Shown here piece by piece: positions 1 to 4,663 of a stretch of DNA of 6,309 nucleotides (the stretch's first letter is position 1; each line of letters begins with the position of its first letter). The position numbers and the translations under genes were made by a program. Source of the stretch: Pseudomonadota bacterium. Its GTDB lineage: Bacteria; Pseudomonadota; Alphaproteobacteria; Caulobacterales; Aquidulcibacteraceae. The notes below the pieces were generated by a model. It worked only from the letters and a program-made list of their open reading frames with translations. It was not told the DNA's origin and searched no databases. Location: the NCBI GenBank assembly GCA_023410295.1, contig JAEYPY010000117.1:1-6309 (forward strand). The letters are read 5' to 3'.

Positions 1-273
1 CCGCTCTTCCGTGCGGCGCGCGGCGGGGCGATGAGCGCACGCATGGCGCAGGCTTTGATGGAGCGTCTGCGCACGCGTTTGAACCTGCCTTCGAGTGCAA
101 CGCCGCATGCTTTGCGGCATGCGTTCGCCACACATTTGCTTGCTGCAGGCGGCGATCTGCGCGCGATCCAAGAGCTGCTCGGACACGAATCGCTATCGAC
201 GACTCAGGGCTACACGCGCGTCGAAACGCAAAAAATTTTGCAGAGCTATCGTCGCGCACATCCGCGCGCGTGA
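1..273 (+). CDS. xerC: Tyrosine recombinase XerC, C-terminal catalytic part (5' end outside window)
   Basis: XerC acts with XerD at dif sites to resolve chromosome dimers at cell division. The frame is open from base 1 and gives 90 residues of the catalytic domain; the first ATG at 31 is internal, since the upstream residues [10 protein letters not shown] also fit the family. Visible catalytic elements, numbered within the fragment, are the HxxRH box (HALRH, 36-40, carrying His36 and Arg39), the LLGH histidine (His62) and the nucleophile Tyr71 in the TTQGYTRV box. The [20 protein letters not shown] region is typical of Xer proteins. The ending AHPRA is characteristic of XerC more than XerD. 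Gly70 before YT is a slightly unusual residue; Arg, Lys or Ile is more common there. The remaining risk is that it is XerD or another chromosomal Xer-like integrase. Confidence 0.9.
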   Translation, partial: PLFRAARGGAMSARMAQALMERLRTRLNLPSSATPHALRHAFATHLLAAGGDLRAIQELLGHESLSTTQGYTRVETQKILQSYRRAHPRA

Positions 274-494
274 CGTTTTTCGTGTGCGCGCATTCCGCTG
301 CAACCCTTGAAAACACTGGCTTGCAGAGACATCGCGCAGCATTCGCGCAAACAAAAATCGCGACGTTCAGAAAAATGCGCGCGAGTGCTTGCAGCAACTA
401 CTTACAAACCAAATTCAGCGAAAAAAATCCTCGGAGAGTCAAACAACTCCCATCCAACCCAAGTGCAAACACAAGTAAAGATGAGGAAACGAAA
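274..494 (+). other. A-rich leader between xerC and the histone-like gene
   Basis: No convincing gene lies here. The frame of the histone-like gene is open back to 270, but the translated upstream residues look non-coding. The second half, from about 330, is rich in A and poor in stable structure, which suits a long untranslated leader. A TTGAAA at 307-312 and an imperfect CTGCAA/TTGCAG pair (298-303 and 321-326) are present, but I could not pair them with a good -10 box or terminator, so no promoter is called. A ribosome binding site, GAGGA (483-487), closes the region. Confidence 0.4.
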
Positions 495-761
495 ATGGCT
501 AAGAAGGTAAAGAAGGTCGCTAAGAAGGCCGCGAAGAAGACCACCGCTCGCAAGGCCACCCGCCGCCCGGCGAAGAAGACGGCCCGCAAGGCCGCCAAGC
601 GCAAGACGGCGAAGAAGACCGCTCGCAAGACGAAGGTCGTCCGCAAGGCGAAGACCGCCCGCAAGGCGACGAAGGCTAGCAAGGCCACGAAGGCCCGCAA
701 GCCGGCGAAGCGCCGCGTCGTTCGCAAGTCGAAGAAGGCTGCGACTCCCGCCGCGATGTAA
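495..761 (+). CDS. Histone H1-like, lysine/alanine-rich basic nucleoid protein
   Basis: This is a small DNA-binding protein of 88 residues, resembling the C-terminal tail of histone H1 and bacterial H1-like (Hc1/Hc2, AlgP-type) proteins. Such proteins bind and condense DNA through charge. By my count it has 29 Lys, 12 Arg and 23 Ala and no Asp or Glu. It is built from short repeats of the AKKTARK, ARKAT and TKA kind, and has no aromatic residue and no Cys. The start is ATG 495, with GAGGA at 483-487 and a 7-base gap; the reading frame extends further upstream, but without family-like sequence. A perfect hairpin follows the stop. The neighbour upstream is xerC, but a 221-base gap argues against tight coupling. 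The low-complexity composition makes homology assignment weak, so the role is inferred from composition. Confidence 0.85.
   Translation: MAKKVKKVAKKAAKKTTARKATRRPAKKTARKAAKRKTAKKTARKTKVVRKAKTARKATKASKATKARKPAKRRVVRKSKKAATPAAM
569..619 (+). repeat. Direct repeats inside the histone-like gene
   Basis: The 12-mer GGCGAAGAAGAC occurs at 569-580 and 608-619, a 39-base (13-codon) offset, encoding the two AKKTARK copies (residues 26-32 and 39-45). GCCCGCAAGGC occurs at 582-592 and 657-667, a 75-base offset. Offsets are whole codons, so expansion or contraction would keep the frame. The repeats reflect the repetitive protein and are not a mobile element. Confidence 0.7.
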
Positions 762-771
762 TGCTTCTGGC

Positions 772-797
772 AAGGGGGATGTGAAAACATCCCCCTT
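772..797 (+). terminator. Perfect 11-bp hairpin with GAAA loop after the histone-like gene
   Basis: AAGGGGGATGT (772-782) pairs perfectly with ACATCCCCCTT (787-797) around a GAAA loop, 10 bases after the stop codon. The stem is GC-rich. The left arm starts with AA and the right arm ends in TT, but no longer T-run follows, so it may be a weak intrinsic terminator or an mRNA 3'-end stabiliser. Because of the terminal AA/TT the hairpin is symmetrical and could act on either strand. Confidence 0.65.
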
Positions 798-1051
798 CGC
801 CATCAGAGGGACCAGTCAGAGCCAAAGGATCTCATGCGTTCGCCGGTCATCAGAAGCCCACGCTCTCGCATCGAACGCCGCCGACTGTCCGCTCCCCGTT
901 TTAAACGCTGATCCTACCCGCGCTTAGCGCGCACTCCCCTCCTCCACGAAACGCCGCTTACGTTCCACAGCAGTTTTTTCTGCATCGGTAAGATGAGTTC
1001 GCCGCGCGCCGCCGCTTAGCTTGAGGCGTGCAGCGGTTCAGGCGGTTTCAA
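798..1051. other. Gene-poor region with only doubtful micro-ORFs
   Basis: No established gene is visible between the hairpin and the first miniprotein ORF. It contains one doubtful 25-codon ORF (834-911, listed separately), a start-less minus-strand frame (924-1037) and two small hairpins: CGCGC-TTA-GCGCG (919-931) and GCAG-T6-CTGC (970-983). No tRNA-like fold was recognised. It could hold a small RNA or regulatory DNA, but nothing in the sequence establishes that. Confidence 0.4.
834..911 (+). CDS. Possible arginine-rich microprotein (25 residues)
   Basis: An ATG at 834 is preceded by AAAGGA (824-829, 4 bases before the ATG) and opens a 25-codon frame ending in TGA at 909-911. The product (starting MRSPVIRSPRSRIERRR) is strongly basic, with no hydrophobic span and no family I recognise. 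Support is only the ribosome binding site and the lack of any other gene here. Arg-rich micro-ORFs arise readily by chance in GC-rich DNA, so this is a weak call. Confidence 0.2.
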   Translation: MRSPVIRSPRSRIERRRLSAPRFKR

Positions 1052-1144
1052 ATGCAAGCTTTGACGGAGAAGCCGTGGCGGCTTCTGTCGCTTTTGGTCG
1101 GCGCCAGCTGGGCGATCGGCGCTGTGGTGATCTTCGTCGGCTAG
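1052..1144 (+). CDS. Candidate single-span membrane miniprotein (30 residues)
   Basis: The frame from ATG 1052 to TAG 1142-1144 encodes 30 residues, starting MQALTEKPWRLLSLL and ending AVVIFVG. After a short N-terminus with Lys7 and Arg10, residues about 11-30 form one hydrophobic segment. By the positive-inside rule the N-terminus should be cytoplasmic. I do not recognise a family. There is no clear ribosome binding site before ATG 1052; an alternative GTG at 1028 follows GAGG (1023-1026) too closely to be good. Its stop overlaps the stop of the opposite-strand miniprotein in one CTAG. The membrane-like composition supports it and the weak start argues against it. Confidence 0.4.
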   Translation: MQALTEKPWRLLSLLVGASWAIGAVVIFVG

Positions 1145-1236
1145 ATCAGCACGAAAATCAGCGCCGCGACGGCGACGGCAAAGCAGATGAGCGCGATGAG
1201 GCGCAGGTCGGGTTCGTCGGGATTTTCGCCGTCCAT
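1141..1236 (-). CDS. Candidate small membrane protein (31 residues)
   Basis: Read on the minus strand from ATG (1236-1234) to TAG (1143-1141), the frame encodes 31 residues. An acidic N-terminus (MDGENPDEPD) is followed by a continuous hydrophobic segment, about residues 13-31 (LIALICFAVAVAALIFVLI), running to the last residue. GGAAGGG lies just before the start with a spacing of about 4 bases. The frame is open further upstream to 1323, but those residues look random. This fits a tail-anchored or single-span miniprotein. No named family is recognised. It converges on the 1052-1144 ORF and is followed upstream (higher coordinates) by another minus-strand small gene, with a 99-base gap. Confidence 0.55.
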   Translation of the reverse strand: MDGENPDEPDLRLIALICFAVAVAALIFVLI

Positions 1237-1335
1237 GGTGCCCTTCCCCGCGCGAAAGACGTGATCACAGTCGCGCGCCAATGCGTCGTATGAGCTTCTG
1301 TTCCGCGTCGAATGGCGAAACACCGATTACGTGGC

Positions 1336-1524
1336 TTACGCGTCAGCCTTCATCGGCGGGTGGGGCATGTCGTCGTGGTAATGCACCTCGGTAGCGTCGC
1401 GCACATCGAAGAACTGGCGGCAGATCGGGCAGCGCATGAAGTAATCGCCCTCGACCACGGGCTCTTCGTCGCTGAGCTGCCGGGCCAGCTGGCGCAGTAC
1501 TTTGTCTCGCTCCTGGCGCTTCAT
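1336..1524 (-). CDS. Conserved small protein with putative zinc site (CPxC...HxH)
   Basis: A 62-residue soluble protein of unknown function. The N-terminal half (MKRQERDKVLRQLARQLSDE) is charged and probably helical. The C-terminal half carries Cys32-Pro-Ile-Cys35, then FFDVRDATEVHYH with His48 and His50, and later His55. A CxxC pair followed by spaced histidines is a likely zinc-binding finger. I have a memory of similar short CPxC/FD-R-D/H proteins in alphaproteobacteria but cannot name the family. The start is ATG 1522-1524, with GGAAAG a few bases upstream; the longer open frame upstream has low-complexity arginine-rich translation and is unlikely to be coding. It is divergent from the membrane protein at 1632, sharing a 107-base intergenic region. 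Confidence 0.65.
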   Translation of the reverse strand: MKRQERDKVLRQLARQLSDEEPVVEGDYFMRCPICRQFFDVRDATEVHYHDDMPHPPMKADA

Positions 1525-1579
1525 GGCTTTCCAACCCGAGCCGGAAACACCGCGTTCCACCGCGGCTACCGTTGCCAGC

Positions 1580-1607
1580 TTGACATTCCGCGGGCAGAGA
1601 GTACTTT
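1580..1607 (+). promoter_or_regulatory. Sigma70-like promoter for the membrane protein/regulator unit
   Basis: TTGACA (1580-1585) is a consensus -35 box. Sixteen bases downstream lies TACTTT (1602-1607), matching four of six -10 positions. Transcription would start roughly 1613-1616, leaving a short leader with GGAGG (1621-1625) before ATG 1632. The -10 box lies within an inverted repeat, which suggests repression by occlusion. Confidence 0.6.
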
Positions 1608-1619
1608 GTCTTTCAAAGT
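1603..1619. promoter_or_regulatory. Perfect inverted repeat overlapping the -10 box: likely operator
   Basis: ACTTTG (1603-1608) and CAAAGT (1614-1619) form a perfect 6-bp inverted repeat around TCTTT, a 17-bp site. This size suits a dimeric winged-helix repressor. It covers most of the proposed -10 box and the likely transcription start, and the regulator is encoded as the second gene of the same unit. It is therefore a plausible autoregulatory operator. The binding partner is inferred from position. Confidence 0.55.
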
Positions 1620-1631
1620 TGGAGGACGACC

Positions 1632-2243
1632 ATGACCCGCGAGGAGTTGCTGCAGGATGTCGCCTACGCCCGGACGCTTGCCGAGGAAGGCCGGCAAGCG
1701 CCGCTGGTCGGCGGGGCCTACCTGGTGCTGTTCGGGGTGCTGCTAGCGATCTGCTACACGGCGCAATACTTCGCGCTGACGGGCGCGATGGAGCGCGAGC
1801 AGATCGGCTGGATCTGGATGGGCTTCGGCGCGTGCGCGCTGATTGGGTCGTTCGCGCTGCGCGGGCGCACCAAGGGCATGCCGGGGACGTCCTCGATCGC
1901 CAACCGCGCCGATCGCAGCGTCTGGAACGGTGTCGCGTGGGCGATCGGCTTCGTCGTCGCCGGCACGCTGGCGCGCACAATCATCTACGACGATTACGAC
2001 TCGGCCAATGCAATCATGGCCGCGGGCTTCGCGCTCTACGGCGTTGCGCTTTACTCGACGGCCGAGGTCAGCGGTCGCATGTGGCTGCGGGCGTTCGCGT
2101 GGCTCGCCTTCTCTGTGAGCGGCACGCTGTGGTTCTTCATGCACGAGCCTTGGGCTTATCTCACGGCAGCGGCGGGTTCGGTGCTGGTGCTGCTGATCCC
2201 TGGAATCATCCTGATGCGCGGCGAAGCGTCGAAAGTGGTGTGA
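1632..2243 (+). CDS. Six-span integral membrane protein of unknown function
   Basis: This 203-residue protein has a short, mostly polar N-terminus (MTREELLQDVAYARTLAEEG) followed by six predicted membrane segments at about 25-45, 59-76, 99-118, 125-143, 150-170 and 174-195. The end (MRGEASKVV) is short and polar. No catalytic motif or transporter signature is seen, and no named family is recognised. The start is ATG 1632 with an excellent GGAGG at 1621-1625. It is the first gene of a two-gene unit: the winged-helix regulator begins one base after its stop, so translation is probably coupled. It is likely controlled by the promoter/operator at 1580-1619. The pairing suggests the membrane protein is the regulator's target or partner in sensing, but the sequence does not show which signal is involved. 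Confidence 0.85.
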   Translation: MTREELLQDVAYARTLAEEGRQAPLVGGAYLVLFGVLLAICYTAQYFALTGAMEREQIGWIWMGFGACALIGSFALRGRTKGMPGTSSIANRADRSVWNGVAWAIGFVVAGTLARTIIYDDYDSANAIMAAGFALYGVALYSTAEVSGRMWLRAFAWLAFSVSGTLWFFMHEPWAYLTAAAGSVLVLLIPGIILMRGEASKVV

Positions 2244-2244
2244 C

Positions 2245-2547
2245 GTGTCACGCTTCGACCACACGGAAATCGACGACGTCATCCATGGGCGCCTCAGGCT
2301 TGGGGTGATGGCCTATCTCTCGACCGTATCGCCGGCGGCGTTCGTGGAGCTGAAGGCCAAGGTGAACGCCACCGACGGCAATCTCTCCACGCACCTCAGC
2401 AAGCTCGAAGAAGCGGGCTATGTGCGGATCGAGAAGAAGTTCGAAGGCAAGAAGCCGCTGACGCTAGTGCACCTGACGGATGACGGCCGCGCCGCGTGGA
2501 TCGGGTATTTGAACCGCATTCAGTCGCTGCTGAGCGCTGCGGAATAA
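2245..2547 (+). CDS. Winged-helix transcriptional regulator (HTH_34-like, MarR/ArsR fold)
   Basis: A 100-residue protein matching the compact 'winged helix DNA-binding' type I know as HTH_34. Residues 15-30 (GRLRLGVMAYLSTVSP) form the first helix. Residues about 43-57 (TDGNLSTHLSKLEEAG) hold the recognition helix with the NLSTHLSKLE signature. Residues 58-77 (YVRIEKKFEGKKPLTLVHLT) form the beta wing, and a C-terminal helix (84-97) probably dimerises. There is no separate ligand domain. The start is GTG 2245, one base after the stop of the membrane gene, and I see no independent strong ribosome site, so reinitiation is likely. It is probably a repressor of its own operon through the repeat at 1603-1619; this is inference. 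The stop is only two bases from the stop of the opposite-strand gene. Confidence 0.85.
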   Translation: MSRFDHTEIDDVIHGRLRLGVMAYLSTVSPAAFVELKAKVNATDGNLSTHLSKLEEAGYVRIEKKFEGKKPLTLVHLTDDGRAAWIGYLNRIQSLLSAAE

Positions 2548-2549
2548 GT

Positions 2550-2723
2550 TCAGTGCTTGCGATCACCGCGATCGCCTTCGCCTTTCTTGGCGGTCTTTTT
2601 CGCTTTGGTGCGGCGGTCGGCGGAGAGTGAGCGGCCAACGTCGTCGCTTTCCTTGAACTGGCCTTTCTTGTCGCGGCGGACGTAGCGCTTGTCGGTTCCG
2701 GTATCGATGAGTTCACGGGGCAT
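2550..2723 (-). CDS. Small highly charged conserved hypothetical protein (57 residues)
   Basis: The product starts MPRELIDTGTDKRYVRRD and ends GDRGDRKH. By my count 30 of 57 residues are Asp, Glu, Lys or Arg, with no Cys and no membrane segment, so it is probably soluble and partly disordered. The GTDKRYVRRDKKGQFKESDD stretch looks like a conserved motif I have seen in unnamed small bacterial proteins, but no function is known to me. The start is the ATG at 2723-2721, supported by an AGGAG (complement of 2730-2734) six bases upstream; the upstream extension of the frame lacks support. It lies 50 bases after the acetyltransferase gene on the same strand, possibly in one transcript, and ends two bases from the convergent regulator gene. 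Confidence 0.75.
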   Translation of the reverse strand: MPRELIDTGTDKRYVRRDKKGQFKESDDVGRSLSADRRTKAKKTAKKGEGDRGDRKH

Positions 2724-2773
2724 GGCGGTCTCCTGTAGTTCAGGAAAACCGCGCCGTCGTGCAGCTTGTTCCG

Positions 2774-3301
2774 TCAGGCTTCCGGCGTTAGCGCCCAACG
2801 GGCGACGCCTGGATAAGGCGGCATCTGCGTATCGATGAAGCCCTGCCGCGCCAGCGTGCGCGCGGCGCGAGCGTCTTCGGCGTCGAGATGGACGATGATA
2901 CGCCGGGCGCCGTTGGCGAAGCCCCAGCCTGCCAGCACGCGCACGGTTTCGCCGGCAAAGCCGCGGCCGCGGAAATCGGGCAGAAGACCGAACGCCAGCT
3001 CGACTTCGCCGTCATCGTCGGGCCGGCCGATCAGAGCGGCGATGCCGACGAGCCGCGGCGGCGCGCGTTCGCCTTCGTTGGCGAGAATGGCCCAGCCGTA
3101 CCAGCCCTGCCCTTCGGGATCGTGCGCGAGATTGTTCGCCGCCCACTCGAACGCGGCGGGCTCGAACGGCGCCGGCGGCCATAAAGGCTCGTGCGTCACG
3201 GCGATGGCGTTGAAGAACGCGGTGCGGCTCGAGCTTTGCAGCGCCGCCAGTTCCGCATCCAGCGCCAGCAGCGCCAGACGCTCACCCGTCAGGATCAGCA
3301 C
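2774..3301 (-). CDS. GNAT-family N-acetyltransferase (RimJ/RimL-like)
   Basis: This protein probably transfers an acetyl group from acetyl-CoA to an amine; the substrate is unknown. The 175-residue length fits a single GNAT domain. Residues 1-9 (MLILTGERL) form the usual first strand. The central strands are at about 84-106 (LVGIAAL, then GEVELAFGLLPDF). The acetyl-CoA pyrophosphate loop follows at 111-118 (RGRGFAGE, the R/QxxGxG/A motif). The C-terminal part (DARAARTLARQGF, 143-155) matches motif B, where an Asn is common but is absent here. The start is GTG at 3301-3299, supported by a GAGGGGAG-type ribosome site about 6 bases upstream; no ATG lies nearby in frame. A 57-residue gene follows 50 bases downstream. 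Confidence 0.85.
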   Translation of the reverse strand: MLILTGERLALLALDAELAALQSSSRTAFFNAIAVTHEPLWPPAPFEPAAFEWAANNLAHDPEGQGWYGWAILANEGERAPPRLVGIAALIGRPDDDGEVELAFGLLPDFRGRGFAGETVRVLAGWGFANGARRIIVHLDAEDARAARTLARQGFIDTQMPPYPGVARWALTPEA

Positions 3302-3408
3302 GACCTACTCCCCTCGCATGCGTCTCGCCTGCTCTGAGCAAAACCCGGCTTGCGCGCGGTGCAAAGTGAGCATTCTGCAATTTCACAGGTGCTTGGAGAG
3401 CGCGCAGC

Positions 3409-3441
3409 AAAAAGCGGGAGCAGCGTGGGCCGCTCCCGCTT
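3409..3441 (-). terminator. Intrinsic terminator of the cold-shock gene
   Basis: On the minus strand AAGCGGGAGC (3441-3432) pairs perfectly with GCTCCCGCTT (3421-3412) around a 10-base loop, and the stem runs into five T (3413-3409). It sits 36 bases after the csp stop codon. This is a classical rho-independent terminator. A second inverted repeat, GCCGGC-N5-GCCGGC (3455-3471), lies between it and the stop codon and may add 3'-end structure. Confidence 0.85.
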
Positions 3442-3477
3442 CTGATGTTCAGCCGCCGGCTTAGCGCCGGCTTTGGC

Positions 3478-3684
3478 TTACTCGGCGCGCAGGTTGGTCG
3501 CGGAATCGCGGCCTTGGCGATCCTTTTCGAGGTCGAAGCTGACGCGCTGGCCATCGGCCAGGCCGCTCATGCCCGAGCGCTCAACGGCGGAGATATGGAC
3601 GAACACGTCCTTGCCGCCTTGTTCCGGCGCGATGAAGCCGAAGCCTTTTTGGGTGTTGAAAAACTTAACAGTACCGACAGCCAT
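3478..3684 (-). CDS. Cold-shock protein, CspA family
   Basis: A 68-residue single-stranded nucleic-acid-binding protein (OB-fold cold-shock domain) that acts as an RNA chaperone. The start is MAVGTVKFFNTQKGFGFIAP. RNP1 is KGFGFI and RNP2 is VFVHIS, followed by the usual SAVERSG stretch; the end is DSATNLRAE. Length is normal for the family. I choose ATG 3684-3682 because AAGGAG (complement of 3691-3696) lies at the right distance. The in-frame ATG at 3699-3697 overlaps that ribosome site and would add only MKETA. The gene has a strong terminator downstream, a candidate promoter at 3811-3839 and a leader of about 120 bases, as in many csp genes. Whether it is cold-induced or constitutive cannot be told. 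Confidence 0.95.
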   Translation of the reverse strand: MAVGTVKFFNTQKGFGFIAPEQGGKDVFVHISAVERSGMSGLADGQRVSFDLEKDRQGRDSATNLRAE

Positions 3685-3711
3685 TGCCGTCTCCTTCATG
3701 TGTAACGTCAG

Positions 3712-3726
3712 CGTGGACCTTCCACG
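3712..3726 (-). promoter_or_regulatory. Hairpin in the csp leader just before the ribosome site
   Basis: CGTGGA (3712-3717) and TCCACG (3721-3726) form a 6-bp stem with a 3-base loop, ending 16 bases upstream of the AAGGAG of the cold-shock gene. In csp mRNAs leader structure often controls translation or stability; whether this hairpin does so is inference. Confidence 0.35.
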
Positions 3727-3810
3727 GCAGACACGATTTCGAGGGAAACAGCAGAAAATTCGGCGCGAGCGCGAAGATCAGCACGTAACGCGACGAGGAT
3801 CGATGGCGCT

Positions 3811-3839
3811 TACATAGAGACGATGGAGGGTAATGTCCA
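3811..3839 (-). promoter_or_regulatory. Candidate promoter of the cold-shock gene
   Basis: On the minus strand TGGACA (3839-3834) matches five of six -35 bases. It is followed after exactly 17 bases by TATGTA (3816-3811), which matches three of six -10 bases, including the first three. Transcription would begin near 3804, giving a leader of about 120 bases before the csp ATG. The spacing and position are good but the -10 box is only fair. Confidence 0.4.
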
Positions 3840-3922
3840 CCGCCATCGGTCCTGGCCAACGCCAGGCGGCGCGGCGGAACCAAAACCGGCGCTTCTGTCT
3901 TGGTTTTCACAAAGGTGAAACC

Positions 3923-4663
3923 ATGGCTTCGCGCGCACCCCTGCCCCGCCGCACAGCAAATGCAACGCCGCACAAGAAGACGAGCGCCAAGAAGCGCGTC
4001 GTCCGGCGCGCAGCGCCGGAAGCAACGCCCGCGGCGCGGCGTTGCCGGCGCAAGTTCCTGTCGATCTTTCCCGGCGGCTTTCACGACGAAACCTATGTGG
4101 CCTGGGAGCGCGATTATAAGTGGAACGCGCACTTGGCCTGGAGCGAGGCGCTGGATCAGAGTCAGTTCGAGGACCTGCTGGCGCGCAAGCGCTATGCCGA
4201 GATTGCGGCGCAGGCGGTGAAGATCGAAGCGCGCACCAATCTCATCTTCTCGTTCGAAAAGATGGCGCTGCGTGACGCGATCAAGGCGCCCGGCGGCGCG
4301 CGCGCGTTCGCGCTCGGGCTTTATGAGTTTCTGCACGGCGATGGCGATTTCGATCGCTGGGCCGAGGTGGTCGGCGCGCTGCCGCGCCGGCAGACACGCG
4401 TGCTGACCTGGCCGATTGCGACAGTGTTCGGCTTTATCGCCCAGCCGCGGCGGCACCTCTTCATCAAGCCGAACGTGATGCGCGCCGCGGCGAAAGCTTA
4501 TGGCTTTGACTTTCAGTATGAGTCCCGGCCTTCAGCGCGCGCCTATGCAAGCGCCCTCGCCTTCGCCGCGCAAGTGCGCCGCGATCAGCGCGAGCTGCGC
4601 CCGCGCGACATGATCGATATTCAATCGTTCCTCTGGGTGCAGGGCTCGGACGAGTACGCCTAG
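3923..4663 (+). CDS. Conserved protein of unknown function with basic N-terminal tail
   Basis: A 246-residue soluble protein. Residues 1-44 are a low-complexity tail rich in Arg, Lys, Ala and Pro (for example [13 protein letters not shown]), probably disordered and able to touch nucleic acid. The folded part starts near 45 and contains stretches that look strongly conserved: [17 protein letters not shown] (51-67), [18 protein letters not shown] (102-119), [14 protein letters not shown] (158-171), [20 protein letters not shown] (178-197) and [20 protein letters not shown] (226-245). I recall unnamed bacterial proteins with this core but know no function. There is no membrane span and no P-loop. 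The start is ATG 3923 with AGGTGA (3913-3918) upstream; a frame extension to 3833 lacks a ribosome site. It is divergent from csp and overlaps the lpdA stop by four bases. Confidence 0.75.
   Translation: MASRAPLPRRTANATPHKKTSAKKRVVRRAAPEATPAARRCRRKFLSIFPGGFHDETYVAWERDYKWNAHLAWSEALDQSQFEDLLARKRYAEIAAQAVKIEARTNLIFSFEKMALRDAIKAPGGARAFALGLYEFLHGDGDFDRWAEVVGALPRRQTRVLTWPIATVFGFIAQPRRHLFIKPNVMRAAAKAYGFDFQYESRPSARAYASALAFAAQVRRDQRELRPRDMIDIQSFLWVQGSDEYA

Noticed and set aside
1..273. Recombinase fragment as evidence of an integrated mobile element
   Set aside because: The sequence matches housekeeping XerC better than a phage or island integrase, and no att-like repeats, tRNA or cargo genes are visible beside it.
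298..326. CTGCAA...TTGCAG inverted repeat after xerC as a terminator
   Set aside because: The stem is only 6 bp with a 17-base loop and no T-run, so it is not convincing.
398..803. Two long minus-strand frames opposite the histone-like gene, rich in Leu/Arg/Ala
   Set aside because: They are complements of the AAG/CGC/GCC repeats of the H1-like gene; the apparent hydrophobic protein is an artefact of that composition.
924..1037. Minus-strand frame ending LTDAEKTAVERKRRF...EEGSAR that looks protein-like
   Set aside because: It is bounded by an upstream TGA (1038-1040 complement) and has no ATG, TTG or suitable GTG start, and its GC3 is low. It could be a relic but cannot be supported as a gene.
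1502..2308. A 268-codon plus-strand frame overlapping the membrane protein gene
   Set aside because: It is in a different frame from the gene with the strong GGAGG site and six hydrophobic spans; its translation is Arg/Ala/Gly-rich and shadow-like.
2835..3464. A 209-codon plus-strand frame opposite the acetyltransferase
   Set aside because: Antisense to a GNAT domain with recognisable acetyl-CoA motif; composition is Ser/Arg/Ala-rich shadow sequence.
3665..4456. A 263-codon minus-strand frame spanning csp upstream DNA and the unknown-function gene
   Set aside because: It overlaps the csp start, its promoter region and most of a better-supported plus-strand gene, with no ribosome site or recognisable motifs.
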